Shown here piece after piece: positions 46,299 through 54,153 of a stretch of DNA of 64,000 nt (position 1 is the first letter of the stretch; the number at the start of each line of letters is the position of its first letter). The DNA lies in NCBI RefSeq assembly GCF_009177065.1, contig NZ_WEZF01000002.1, positions 124,001 through 188,000 on the forward strand, written 5' to 3'. The DNA comes from Tautonia marina. GTDB taxonomy: Bacteria; Planctomycetota; Planctomycetia; Isosphaerales; Isosphaeraceae. The translations under genes and the position numbers were made by a program. Under the pieces are notes generated by a model that did not search any database, had not been told where the DNA came from, and saw only the letters and a list, made by a program, of their open reading frames with translations.

Positions 46299-46348
46299 CG
46301 TGTTGATTCCGAGGGATCACTTGGGGATCTGCTTGAATCATCTTGGGT

Positions 46349-46489
46349 CGTTGCGTCATGCAACGCCCACCCTCGGGACCGTGATGCAACGGCTCCTGAA
46401 GCCTCTACCGGCCTGATCGGCCCGGGAGGCACGCCGCCGGGGAGTGGTCCCGCATCCTCCCGGAACAACCGGGCCGGATGCCTCCCCGG
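46349..46489 (-). promoter_or_regulatory. structured leader upstream of the DUF1559 cassette
   Basis: Three inverted-repeat pairs occur here. (1) CGTTGC (46349-46354) and GCAACG (46360-46365). (2) CCGGGAGGCA (46422-46431) with TGCCTCCCCGG (46479-46489), one bulge. (3) GCATCC (46452-46457) with GGATGC (46476-46481), enclosing CCCGG/CCGGG (46459-46463 and 46469-46473). Pairs 2 and 3 share bases 46479-46481. The element lies 50-190 bp upstream of the DUF1559 start. It matches no known riboswitch I can recognise; GC-rich DNA produces some such pairs by chance. Confidence 0.35.
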
Positions 46490-46676
46490 CAGTCGTGCCG
46501 GCCGTCACGAAACCGGATGGCTCCGGCAGCATGACGGTGGCTCAGGGGTCGACACGCTCAAACCTCGTCTCCGCGTGTCGCGTGTGTCGATGAAGATGAC
46601 CGTTCCTCACCAACGCTCCGGGATGCTCACAATCCGGCGGGACCAGCACCGAATCATTTCACCCCGAACGATGACA

Positions 46677-46693
46677 TTGAGACTTCGTCTCAA
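46677..46693. promoter_or_regulatory. palindrome TTGAGAC-N3-GTCTCAA
   Basis: TTGAGACTTCGTCTCAA is a perfect seven-base inverted repeat with a three-base centre. The same core (TGAGAC-N3-GTCTCA) recurs at 46838. It lies ~380 bp upstream of the DUF1559 cassette, which is the only gene group for which this region is upstream. The shape resembles a Fur/Zur-type 7-1-7 operator. Confidence 0.5.
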
Positions 46694-46837
46694 CAAAACT
46701 CCTGAAGAAGGGCCTCCGGAGCGCTCCCCGAGAGGCCAACATCGGGTTCGAAACCGTCATGGAACGCGATTGCCTTGCGAACGTCTCCCAGCCACGATGT
46801 CATCGCAGCGGAAACGCCCCAGAGCTCACCGCAATAC

Positions 46838-46852
46838 TGAGACTCAGTCTCA
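46838..46852. promoter_or_regulatory. palindrome TGAGACT-C-AGTCTCA
   Basis: A perfect 7-1-7 palindrome, 161 bp from the related site at 46677. It matches the Fur-type 7-1-7 consensus (TGATAAT-n-ATTATCA) at 10 of 14 arm positions. Recurrence of an unusual core in one upstream region supports a real operator; the regulator is inferred. Confidence 0.5.
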
Positions 46853-46995
46853 ACGAGTTCGTACGATACGATCCTTCCCCCTCCCCTGTCAATGAGGGAG
46901 TTCCTGAGATCGGAAAAATGGAGGGGCGATGGCGTCCGAAGGCTCGGGGGGGAACGGTAGACAGGCCAGGGCTGATAACCGGTGGGGCGGGGATC

Positions 46996-47046
46996 AATAA
47001 AAAACACCACGCCCGACCGAGGTGGGTTTCTCGATCGGTCGTGGTG
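46996..47046 (-). terminator. intrinsic terminator after the M28 peptidase gene
   Basis: On the minus strand, arms CACCACGACCGATCGA and its near complement (47005-47020, core CCGACCGA and CACCACG) form a ~15-bp stem with one mismatch, followed by TTTTTTATTGA. It lies 48 bp beyond the stop codon of the peptidase gene. It also insulates the palindrome region from upstream transcription. Confidence 0.85.
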
Positions 47047-47093
47047 GGATGAAGGACGATGCGACGGCTCATGAGGATGGGACCATTCGTGGG

Positions 47094-48740
47094 TCAACGA
47101 TCCCCACGGACTTCCTCGCCCGGCGCGGCCTCGGCGTCTTGCTCCTCGGTGGCTGGGGAAATTTTTCGAGGTCGTTCATCAGCTTCGGCGATCGCCCAGC
47201 CAAGCCGGTACGCGGCTCGGGAAATGCGAATAGCCTTCCCCACATCCGCCTTTTCGAAATCATCTCCGGGGCGGTGGTAATCGTCGTGGATTCCGGCGAA
47301 GAAGAAAATGACCGGAATCCCCAGGCGGGCGAAGTTGAAGCTGTCGGTTCTGGCGTAGAACTGGTCGGCGTCAAAGTCAGCTTCCATCCCTTCCAGATCA
47401 AGCGCGGCGATGGCGGCGGGAATGATCGTCGAGTAGTCGGGATGCTCTGGAGAAGGGGTAAGGCTCACCCGATTCGGATCGTTGCGCGACACCATGTCCA
47501 TATTAATATTCGCCACGACTTCGAATCCTTCGGGCAGCGTCATGTGCTCACTCCACCAGCGCGAGCCGAGCAACCCTTTTTCTTCGCCCGAGACCCAGAG
47601 GAACGCAACCGAGCGTCGGGGCCTTGGTCCCTGGGCGATTGCCTGGGCGACCTCCAGCAAGGCACTGGTCCCCGATCCGTTATCGTCGGCTCCGTTGTGG
47701 ATCTCATCGTTGACCACGCCCACGTGATCGTAATGGGCGCTATAAACGACGACCTCGTGCTTGAGCTCCTCATCGCGACCGGGGAACATGCCGATCACGT
47801 TGCGGTCTTCGATCAGCTCGACCGTGCTGGCGAAGGAAAAGCGGGCCCGCGTGCCGTCGAGTTCTCGGGGGGTGAGGGGATCGTCGGCCAGCGTGAGCGA
47901 CTCATGGATCGCATCGCGGAGATGGTCTTCGAGGAACAACAACGGGGTCCCTTCGTTGGACGATGCGCCGAGCGTCATCGAGCGGCGGCCGAACATCCGG
48001 AGGGCGAAGGGGTTCGACTCCGCGTAGGGACGAGGCTCCTCGGCATCGAACGGATGAACGACCAGCAGGGCCAGCGCTCCTCGCTCCCGGGCCGCCTGCA
48101 GCTTGGTGAACGAACTGGCCCCAGACACCTGAGCATTGCGGCGGCCCTGATCTTCCGGCTTCTCTCCGGGAGGAAGCCCGTCCAGGACCAGCACGATTCG
48201 GTCCTTGACCTCCACCGCATCAAAATCATTCGGCTCATCACCGGTGCCGGTTCGCCCGTAGCCGAGGAAGACCACCGGAGCCTCGATCGCTCCCGGGGCC
48301 AGATTTCTCGGGACCAAAATGAAATCGTCCTTGACCTTCCCCGCGATTTCTCGGACTGCACCATTCTGTTCAATGGTGAGGGTCAGCTCGGTTCCTTCGA
48401 GTTCTGGGGTCGTGAATTCGAGCGGGAAGTGGGCAAAGTAGGTCGGGGTGTCGCCGTCGAGGTCACCGACGGGCTCGGCTCCGAGGGTTGAAAGGCGGGT
48501 TGCGAGATACTCCGCGGCGATCCTGATCTCTGGGCTGGCCGTGTCTCGCCCCTTCATCAGGTCGGACGAGAGAAATTGCAGGTGTCCGGCCAGTTCCGGC
48601 TCGATGATGGTTTCCGTCGCAGGAGCCGCCTCGACCAGCGCGGCCGGTTCGGAAACGACGGGGGCATCCGCTCGGAGCGGTTCGAAGGGGACGCAGACCC
48701 CGAGGACGAGCGCGAGACGGGGTAACACTGGAACGTGCAT
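47094..48740 (-). CDS. M28-family zinc metallopeptidase, exported
   Basis: 548 aa with a signal peptide (residues ~1-24). The M28 core is in the second half. The zinc site motifs are YSAHYDHVG and NGADDNGSGTSALLEVA, then VSGEEKGLLGS, INMDMV, and HDDYHRPGDDFEK. These contain the family's His, bridging Asp, Glu-Glu, Asp and His ligands. A PA-like insert lies at ~170-330. M28 enzymes are aminopeptidases or carboxypeptidases of broad specificity. Start ATG 48740 is chosen over a longer frame to 48836. It stands alone, with a strong terminator after it. Confidence 0.9.
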   Translation of the reverse strand: MHVPVLPRLALVLGVCVPFEPLRADAPVVSEPAALVEAAPATETIIEPELAGHLQFLSSDLMKGRDTASPEIRIAAEYLATRLSTLGAEPVGDLDGDTPTYFAHFPLEFTTPELEGTELTLTIEQNGAVREIAGKVKDDFILVPRNLAPGAIEAPVVFLGYGRTGTGDEPNDFDAVEVKDRIVLVLDGLPPGEKPEDQGRRNAQVSGASSFTKLQAARERGALALLVVHPFDAEEPRPYAESNPFALRMFGRRSMTLGASSNEGTPLLFLEDHLRDAIHESLTLADDPLTPRELDGTRARFSFASTVELIEDRNVIGMFPGRDEELKHEVVVYSAHYDHVGVVNDEIHNGADDNGSGTSALLEVAQAIAQGPRPRRSVAFLWVSGEEKGLLGSRWWSEHMTLPEGFEVVANINMDMVSRNDPNRVSLTPSPEHPDYSTIIPAAIAALDLEGMEADFDADQFYARTDSFNFARLGIPVIFFFAGIHDDYHRPGDDFEKADVGKAIRISRAAYRLGWAIAEADERPRKISPATEEQDAEAAPGEEVRGDR

Positions 48741-48981
48741 CAGGGGTGTTTCACTCCGGTTGAGATGACGGCGTCGAGAATCCGAAGCTCCTAGGATATC
48801 GAGCGGTTCGGCTGTTCCAACAGTCCCCGGCCGCAATCATGACGCATTGGTGAAGACCGGAACGGGGCGTGGTGGCCCCGGCACGGTTCGGCTAGGATAA
48901 GGGCCAGCACCGGCCGTCGAGCAGGTATCCCTGATCCTTTCCTGCGGGAGGGCGGCCGATCCGTCTGGAGAATTCCGGCTC

Positions 48982-49776
48982 ATGCCCGTCAGCTTCGTGA
49001 TTGACATGGATGGCGTGATCTATCACGGCCACCGCCTGATTCCCGGCGCCCGAGAGTTCGTCGATCGCCTTCGGAGCGGGGGGCACCCCTTTCTCTTTCT
49101 CACCAACAACAGCCAGTGGACCCCTCGCGATTTGAAGCACCGATTGGAGCAACTGGGCATCGGGGTCGAGGACTCGGCCTTCCACACCTCGGCGCTGGCC
49201 ACTGCCGAGTTTCTCAAAACCCAACGGCCCGGCGGCTCCGCCTTTGTGATCGGAGGAGCAGGGCTCACCAATGCCCTGTACGAGGCGGGATACCATCTCA
49301 CCGAGCGCGATCCAGATTACGTCGTCGTGGGCGATACGCGCCGCTATGACTACGAAACGATCGAGCATGCCATCCGCTTGATCCTCGGCGGAGCGAGGTT
49401 CATTGCGACGAACCCCGACCTGACCGGCCCTTCCGAGGCCGGCCTGCAACCGGCCTGCGGCGCCCTGGTGGCTCCGATTGAACTGGCAACCGGACGCAAA
49501 CCGTATTACGTGGGCAAACCGAACCCGTTGATGATGCGGACCGCCCTGCGCAAGCTCGGCGCTCATTCGTCCGAGTCGTTCATGGTCGGCGATCGCATGG
49601 ACACCGACATCATCGGCGGCACCGAGACGGGGATGCAAACGATCCTGGTTCTCTCGGGCGTCACCGATCGGAATGAGATCGAGTCGTTTCCGTATCGACC
49701 AACCTTCGTCTTCGAGTACGTGGGACACATCCCGGTGGATCAGCTCGTCGCGCAGCAGCGCGAATCGTCCGAATAA
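48982..49776 (+). CDS. HAD-IIA family phosphatase (NagD-like)
   Basis: 264-aa cytoplasmic phosphatase. The nucleophile motif is FVIDMDGVIYHG (D8 and D10), motif II TNNSQWTPRDL, then GKPNPLMM and the C-terminal metal motif GDRMDTDIIGG. These define the NagD-like (HAD-IIA) subfamily, which dephosphorylates nucleotides or sugar phosphates. It shows no clear pairing with neighbours; the aldo/keto reductase gene converges on it. The ATG has GGAG ~12 bases upstream, a bit far, but no better start exists. Confidence 0.92.
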   Translation: MPVSFVIDMDGVIYHGHRLIPGAREFVDRLRSGGHPFLFLTNNSQWTPRDLKHRLEQLGIGVEDSAFHTSALATAEFLKTQRPGGSAFVIGGAGLTNALYEAGYHLTERDPDYVVVGDTRRYDYETIEHAIRLILGGARFIATNPDLTGPSEAGLQPACGALVAPIELATGRKPYYVGKPNPLMMRTALRKLGAHSSESFMVGDRMDTDIIGGTETGMQTILVLSGVTDRNEIESFPYRPTFVFEYVGHIPVDQLVAQQRESSE

Positions 49777-49841
49777 CCCCGACGGGAGCCCTGGACATCG
49801 CCCCCAGAGGGTCTTGCAAGTCCCAATGCATCCGGCGGAGG

Positions 49842-49870
49842 CCCGATTCCCCGTGGTGTGGGGAATCGGG
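49842..49870. terminator. terminator-like hairpin between convergent genes
   Basis: Eleven-base perfect stem CCCGATTCCCC (49842-49852) / GGGGAATCGGG (49860-49870) with a seven-base loop, in the 118-bp gap between the HAD gene and the aldo/keto reductase gene. No T-run on either strand. Confidence 0.55.
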
Positions 49871-49894
49871 TTGAGAGCTTCTGGTCGACGCCTC

Positions 49895-50938
49895 TCAGCT
49901 CGCGTCGAGCGCGAAGCCGTGTTGCTCGCGGTGGTAGGGACCGTCGTACTGCTTCGACGACTTGTAGAGTTCGAAGCGGCCGTCCCCGGCAACCTGGACG
50001 TACTCCTCTTCCAGGGCCAGCCGCTCGGCCGGGTCGAGGGGGACGAAGTTGCGGATCATCTCCAGATCTTGCTGGAGAATTTCCGGCGAGTCGATCCCGC
50101 AAACCAGCGTGGTGATCGGCAGCGACCAGACATAGCGGCGGCATTGATCGACGGTTAAGCCGGTGTTCGAAGGGATAATCCCCCCCTTGATCTTCGGACC
50201 ACCGCCCAGGCTCTTCATGCCGATCGCCGCGATGCCTCGCTCGCGGAGTACGGGCAAGACCTGATGCTGGAAGCTTCGGTAGCGACCGTCGAGAACCGTC
50301 AGGGGCATCTGGACAGAGTCCCACTCGAAGCCCATGTCGAGCATCTTCAGATGGATCGACGGGTCCTTATGCCCGGTGAACCCGATGTAACGGACCTTGC
50401 CCTGCTCCCGAGCCTTGCGTGCGGTTTCGATCGCGCCACCGGGAGCAAAAATCCAATCAGGATCGTTGTCGTAGTTGATTTCGTGAAATTGCCACAGGTC
50501 GATCCGGTCGGTCTTCAGGCGTCGAAGACTCTGTTCGAGTTGCTCCTGAGCGGTCTTGGCGTCTCGGGCGCAAACCTTCGTCATGAGGAAGGCCTTGTCG
50601 CGGCGTCCCCCTTCGGCAATGGCCTTGCCCATGCGTTCCTCGGAGCCGCCGTCGTGGTAATCCCAGGCGTTGTCGAGGAAGGTGATCCCCTCATCAATCG
50701 CTTGCTGAATCAGGCGAATGTCATCCTTCTCGTCATTGGCTCGGCCAACATGGTGGCCACCGAGGCAGATGGCGCTAACCTGCTCGTTGGCATGGCGGCC
50801 GAAGGGTCGCAGGGGAACTCCGCCGTCGTTTTTCGGCGTACTCTGGTCGCGAGCCGCCCCAACGATTCCTGCGGTGGTCAGCCCCACGACACCTGCCTGA
50901 AGAAATGCACGACGGTTCTGATTTGGCTTCGGTTGCAT
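49895..50938 (-). CDS. aldo/keto reductase with N-terminal Tat-like signal
   Basis: 347 aa. The N-terminus NRRAFLQAGVVGLTTAGIVG resembles a twin-arginine signal, so the enzyme may be exported. The AKR catalytic tetrad is visible: D and Y in LDNAWDYHDGG, K in LMTKVCAR, and H in WQFHEINYD. The barrel continues to ~330. AKRs reduce carbonyls with NAD(P)H; substrate unknown. AGGA lies six bases before ATG 50938. It converges on the HAD gene and has 270 bp of intergenic DNA upstream, the other side being the 232-aa membrane protein gene. Confidence 0.88.
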   Translation of the reverse strand: MQPKPNQNRRAFLQAGVVGLTTAGIVGAARDQSTPKNDGGVPLRPFGRHANEQVSAICLGGHHVGRANDEKDDIRLIQQAIDEGITFLDNAWDYHDGGSEERMGKAIAEGGRRDKAFLMTKVCARDAKTAQEQLEQSLRRLKTDRIDLWQFHEINYDNDPDWIFAPGGAIETARKAREQGKVRYIGFTGHKDPSIHLKMLDMGFEWDSVQMPLTVLDGRYRSFQHQVLPVLRERGIAAIGMKSLGGGPKIKGGIIPSNTGLTVDQCRRYVWSLPITTLVCGIDSPEILQQDLEMIRNFVPLDPAERLALEEEYVQVAGDGRFELYKSSKQYDGPYHREQHGFALDAS

Positions 50939-51208
50939 GGCGATTCCTGAATTGTTCCTCGGTGATGTCATGCGATCCGGTCGAGCGGCCCGGCTCGACC
51001 CGATCGTTGTCGGTTGCTGCCCTCATGGTGTCCTCATAAAACCGATGCCGCAAGGCCCATGCCGAGCCAGCGGCACAGGTCTTGCAATGATTTTGGAATG
51101 TTGCGGGAGTTGCGTTCTGGTGATGCGACTTCGAGGAAGCGTCCTCAAGCGATCGGTGGAGATCGTGAGTCGGATGCGCCTCAACACACACTCACAAAGG
51201 AATGAATC

Positions 51209-51907
51209 ATGTCAGACGAAATGCGACGTCCCGATCCGACCGATATTCTTGCGGTTCGAAGTCGGGTGAGCTGGCAGGCCATCTTTGCGGGAGCAATGGT
51301 CGCGGTCACCTTCTATGTGGTGTTGATGTTGCTCGGACTCGCGCTGCTGGGCGAAGCGGTTGCTCGCAATGCTCAAGGAACGCAAATTGGTTTCGGTACG
51401 GCCATCTTTACGGCCATCACGCTCCTGATCTCGTTCTTCTTCGGCGGTTGGGCCACCAGTCGCCTGGCCGTGGGAGAGAGCAAGCTTGAGGCCGTGCTGT
51501 ATGGCCTCATTCTTTGGGGATTGCTCTTCATCGGCATGCTGGCCCTGCTCGCCTCGGGCGTCCGCGCCGGCTTTAGCGGAATGGTCGGCGGCGCCACGGG
51601 TGCTTACACAGACAGCCAGGTCGCTGCGCCTGGCACGAATATTGACCGGATGGCCGGCTGGATGGAACAAGCTGGATTCTCGGACGAACAGGTCAGCCAG
51701 TTCCGCACCTTTGCCGAGGACCCGGCCAACGAGGTGAATCGCGAGCAGGTGACCCGAGTGTCTCGGGAAGCGGCCTGGTGGTCCTTGCTGGGGGTCTTTG
51801 TCTCGCTCGCCGCAGTGATCTTCGGATCACTCGTCGGCTCGGGAGAACTTCCCCTTCCCGTCCCGGTGATCGGAGTGAAACGGACCACCCTGGTCACCCG
51901 TCGTTAA
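51209..51907 (+). CDS. hypothetical membrane protein (232 aa)
   Basis: 232 aa with four hydrophobic segments (~23-50, ~62-84, ~90-115, ~190-212). A soluble loop of ~70 residues between the third and fourth contains repeated polar phrases such as TDSQVAAPGTN and AEDPANEVNREQV. The C-terminal segment is followed by a short basic tail. I do not recognise the family. AAGGA precedes the ATG. It lies 135 bp before the AI-2E-type transporter gene, separated by two hairpins, so they are probably separate units. Confidence 0.75.
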   Translation: MSDEMRRPDPTDILAVRSRVSWQAIFAGAMVAVTFYVVLMLLGLALLGEAVARNAQGTQIGFGTAIFTAITLLISFFFGGWATSRLAVGESKLEAVLYGLILWGLLFIGMLALLASGVRAGFSGMVGGATGAYTDSQVAAPGTNIDRMAGWMEQAGFSDEQVSQFRTFAEDPANEVNREQVTRVSREAAWWSLLGVFVSLAAVIFGSLVGSGELPLPVPVIGVKRTTLVTRR

Positions 51908-51919
51908 CGGTTCGACCAT

Positions 51920-51973
51920 CGCTGCCGAAGCAGCGGCTTCTGTGCCACGCCCCGAGTCGATCGGGGCGTGGCA
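51920..51973. terminator. two tandem hairpins after the 232-aa membrane protein gene
   Basis: First stem CGCTGC/GCAGCG around a CGAA tetraloop (51920-51935). Second, stronger stem TGCCACGCCCCGA (51943-51955) / TCGGGGCGTGGCA (51961-51973), 13 perfect base pairs with a five-base loop. No T-run follows. Likely transcription end of the membrane protein gene. Confidence 0.6.
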
Positions 51974-52042
51974 TCGAAACGCTCATCCTGGTCACTTCTT
52001 GACGACTCGACGTTCTTCTCCGACGTGTTGAGGATCCCTCCC

Positions 52043-53971
52043 TTGGCAGATCGAACTGTTCGCCTCCGGATGAACGATCCGGTGATTGTGATCGTCCTGA
52101 TCCTGGCGGTCATCGCCTTCATGTATCTCGCGGCCGAGGTCCTTCGTCCGCTGGCGCTGGCGGTCCTGTTCAGTATGGTTCTGGCCCCGATGGCCTCGTG
52201 GCTCGAACGCCGGGGAATCCCCCGAGCCCTGGCCACCGCGGCGTGCGTCCTGGTGGTGCTGGGTGCGCTCGGCGGAATCAGTTCGATGGTCTTCATGCAG
52301 TTCGGACAACTCGCGGAAGAAGTCGTTGCTCAAAGCGATGAGATCAAGCTCAAGGTCCGAAGCCTGTTTCGGGGCCAATCTCCCTCCGCTGTCGGTCAGG
52401 TCGGTCAGGTCGTTGAGGAAGTCACCCGAGAAGTCATGGAGGAGGAGATTCCCGAGGACTCGGAGGACGGCCCCCCGAGCGAGATCGTCCTTTCCGAAAC
52501 GCCGGCTCCCCCTGGATTCAGACTCCCCGAAACCAGCCGATCCACCCTTCAGGGCGATCCGATCATCCCGGTCGAAGTCGTCGATCGTCCCTCGATTCAG
52601 GACCGCTTTCGGAACGCGGTCGGCCCGTTGCTGGGACCGGCGGCCATCTTCTTCCTGGTCCTCATTCTCACGCTCTTTATCCTCCTGACCCGAGACAACC
52701 TGCATGCTCGCCTGATCCAGGTCATCGGCACCAGTCACGTGAGCCTGACCACCCGAACCCTTGAGGAAGCCGGCCAACGGATCAGCCGTTACCTGACGAT
52801 CTTTTCCCTCTACAACGCCACCTGTGGCGCGATTCTCGGCCTGGGGCTCTACCTGATCGGGATTCCCTATGCCGTCCTCTGGGGGTTCCTTGCGGCGGTC
52901 CTTCGCTTCATTCCTTATGTCGGGCCGTGGTCGGCCTTCGTCTTGCCACTGGCCTATTCGATCACACTCGGTGAGGTCGGTGACGGCTGGCAAGAACCGC
53001 TCCTGGTCATCGCCCTGTTCGGCACCCTCGAAATCATTTCCAACTCCATCCTTGAGCCGATCATCTACGGGCGCACGGCCGGCATTACCGCCGTCGGATT
53101 GCTCGTCATGGCCATGTTCTGGACCTGGCTCTGGGGTCCGATCGGGCTCTTGCTCTCAACCCCACTCACGGTCTGCCTGGCCGTCCTCGGCAAGTATGTC
53201 CCCGCGCTCAATGTCTTTGCGACGATGCTCGGCGAAGATGTGGTCCTGGAACGCAACGCTCAGTATTACCAGCGACTCCTGGCACAGGACTCCGACGCGG
53301 CCTACGAGGTCGTCGAGGAAGCCCTCGATGACGGGTTCTCCCTGGAACGAATCTTCGATGAGATCCTGATTCCCTCTCTCTCCCGCGCCGAGTCCGATCT
53401 GGCCCGAAGCGTCATTGAGGAATCGGACGAGATTTTCATCTGGACCACCACCCGCACCATCCTCGACGATCTCGAAGCTCGGGAGGAGGGGGAATACCGG
53501 GCCGATCTGGTTCCGTCGAAATCCCGAGCAAGCGGCAAGGTGCTGGGCATCGCCACCAACGACGCCGCCGATACGATGGTCCTCCGGATGGTTCAATTGT
53601 CATTGCGACCGCTCGGCATCCCGGTCGAGATCATCAATGCGTCCAGCTCTCCGCTGGAAGCGTCCGAACACCTGTCGGGATCAAAAAATCAGATCGTCCT
53701 GCTCTCGTACCTTCCGCCGGTTGGGCTAACCTCGGCCCGCTATCTGGTGCGTCGGATCAAGGCCCTCGACCCGAAGCTCCCCCTCTGGGCAGGCCGTTGG
53801 GGAGAATCCGGGGGAGAGAAGGCCCGCAACCGCCTCACCAAGATGGGGGCCGACCGCGTCGTGTTCAGTGTCGCGGAGGTCAAGGAGCACCTGCCGAAAG
53901 CGATCGATGGGCTCCGAACTCGCCCCCCGAGCGACCCGAAGCCCAGCGCCGAGGCAACCTCGTTACCCTGA
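52043..53971 (+). CDS. AI-2E family transporter with C-terminal cobalamin-domain-like module
   Basis: 642 aa. The first ~390 residues form an AI-2E/YhhQ-type permease: hydrophobic pairs at the start, a long polar acidic loop, and the family signatures FIPYVGPW, ILEPIIYGRTAGITAVGLL and LLSTPLTVCLAVLGKYVP. After ~395 a helical cytoplasmic region follows, then residues ~515-625 form an alternating alpha/beta module: VLGIATNDAADTMVLRMVQL, QIVLLSYLPPVG, VVFSVAEVKEHLPKAI. It resembles B12-binding domains but lacks the DxHxxG histidine. The likely start is TTG 52043 (GAGGA eight bases upstream) or ATG 52070. What it transports is unknown; the AI-2E name reflects family history only. Confidence 0.82.
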   Translation: MADRTVRLRMNDPVIVIVLILAVIAFMYLAAEVLRPLALAVLFSMVLAPMASWLERRGIPRALATAACVLVVLGALGGISSMVFMQFGQLAEEVVAQSDEIKLKVRSLFRGQSPSAVGQVGQVVEEVTREVMEEEIPEDSEDGPPSEIVLSETPAPPGFRLPETSRSTLQGDPIIPVEVVDRPSIQDRFRNAVGPLLGPAAIFFLVLILTLFILLTRDNLHARLIQVIGTSHVSLTTRTLEEAGQRISRYLTIFSLYNATCGAILGLGLYLIGIPYAVLWGFLAAVLRFIPYVGPWSAFVLPLAYSITLGEVGDGWQEPLLVIALFGTLEIISNSILEPIIYGRTAGITAVGLLVMAMFWTWLWGPIGLLLSTPLTVCLAVLGKYVPALNVFATMLGEDVVLERNAQYYQRLLAQDSDAAYEVVEEALDDGFSLERIFDEILIPSLSRAESDLARSVIEESDEIFIWTTTRTILDDLEAREEGEYRADLVPSKSRASGKVLGIATNDAADTMVLRMVQLSLRPLGIPVEIINASSSPLEASEHLSGSKNQIVLLSYLPPVGLTSARYLVRRIKALDPKLPLWAGRWGESGGEKARNRLTKMGADRVVFSVAEVKEHLPKAIDGLRTRPPSDPKPSAEATSLP

Positions 53972-54153
53972 TCGGTGAACCTACCGGCCAGCCGGGCAGG
54001 CTCGTTCCTTCGAATCGTGGTTCCGATCAACCCCACGCAACAAACCTTCGGAATCGGTTATGATGGAACCTTGCCTGGCTCCGAACGACATCGCCTTTCG
54101 ACGGCCCCGGAGTCACTCGGCAAGCCCTACCCGACCGACCGGAGGCGAATTCG

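Noticed and set aside
46380-46560. Cobalamin riboswitch in the DUF1559 leader
   Set aside because: Stems are present, but the conserved GCCACUG box and the B12-box consensus are not seen.
46690-46803. A 37-codon minus-strand ORF (starts MTSWLGDVRKAIAF) lying exactly between the two palindromes, its stop overlapping one of them
   Set aside because: No ribosome-binding site, and the surrounding longer frame is not protein-like. It could still be a regulatory leader peptide, but there is no support beyond position.
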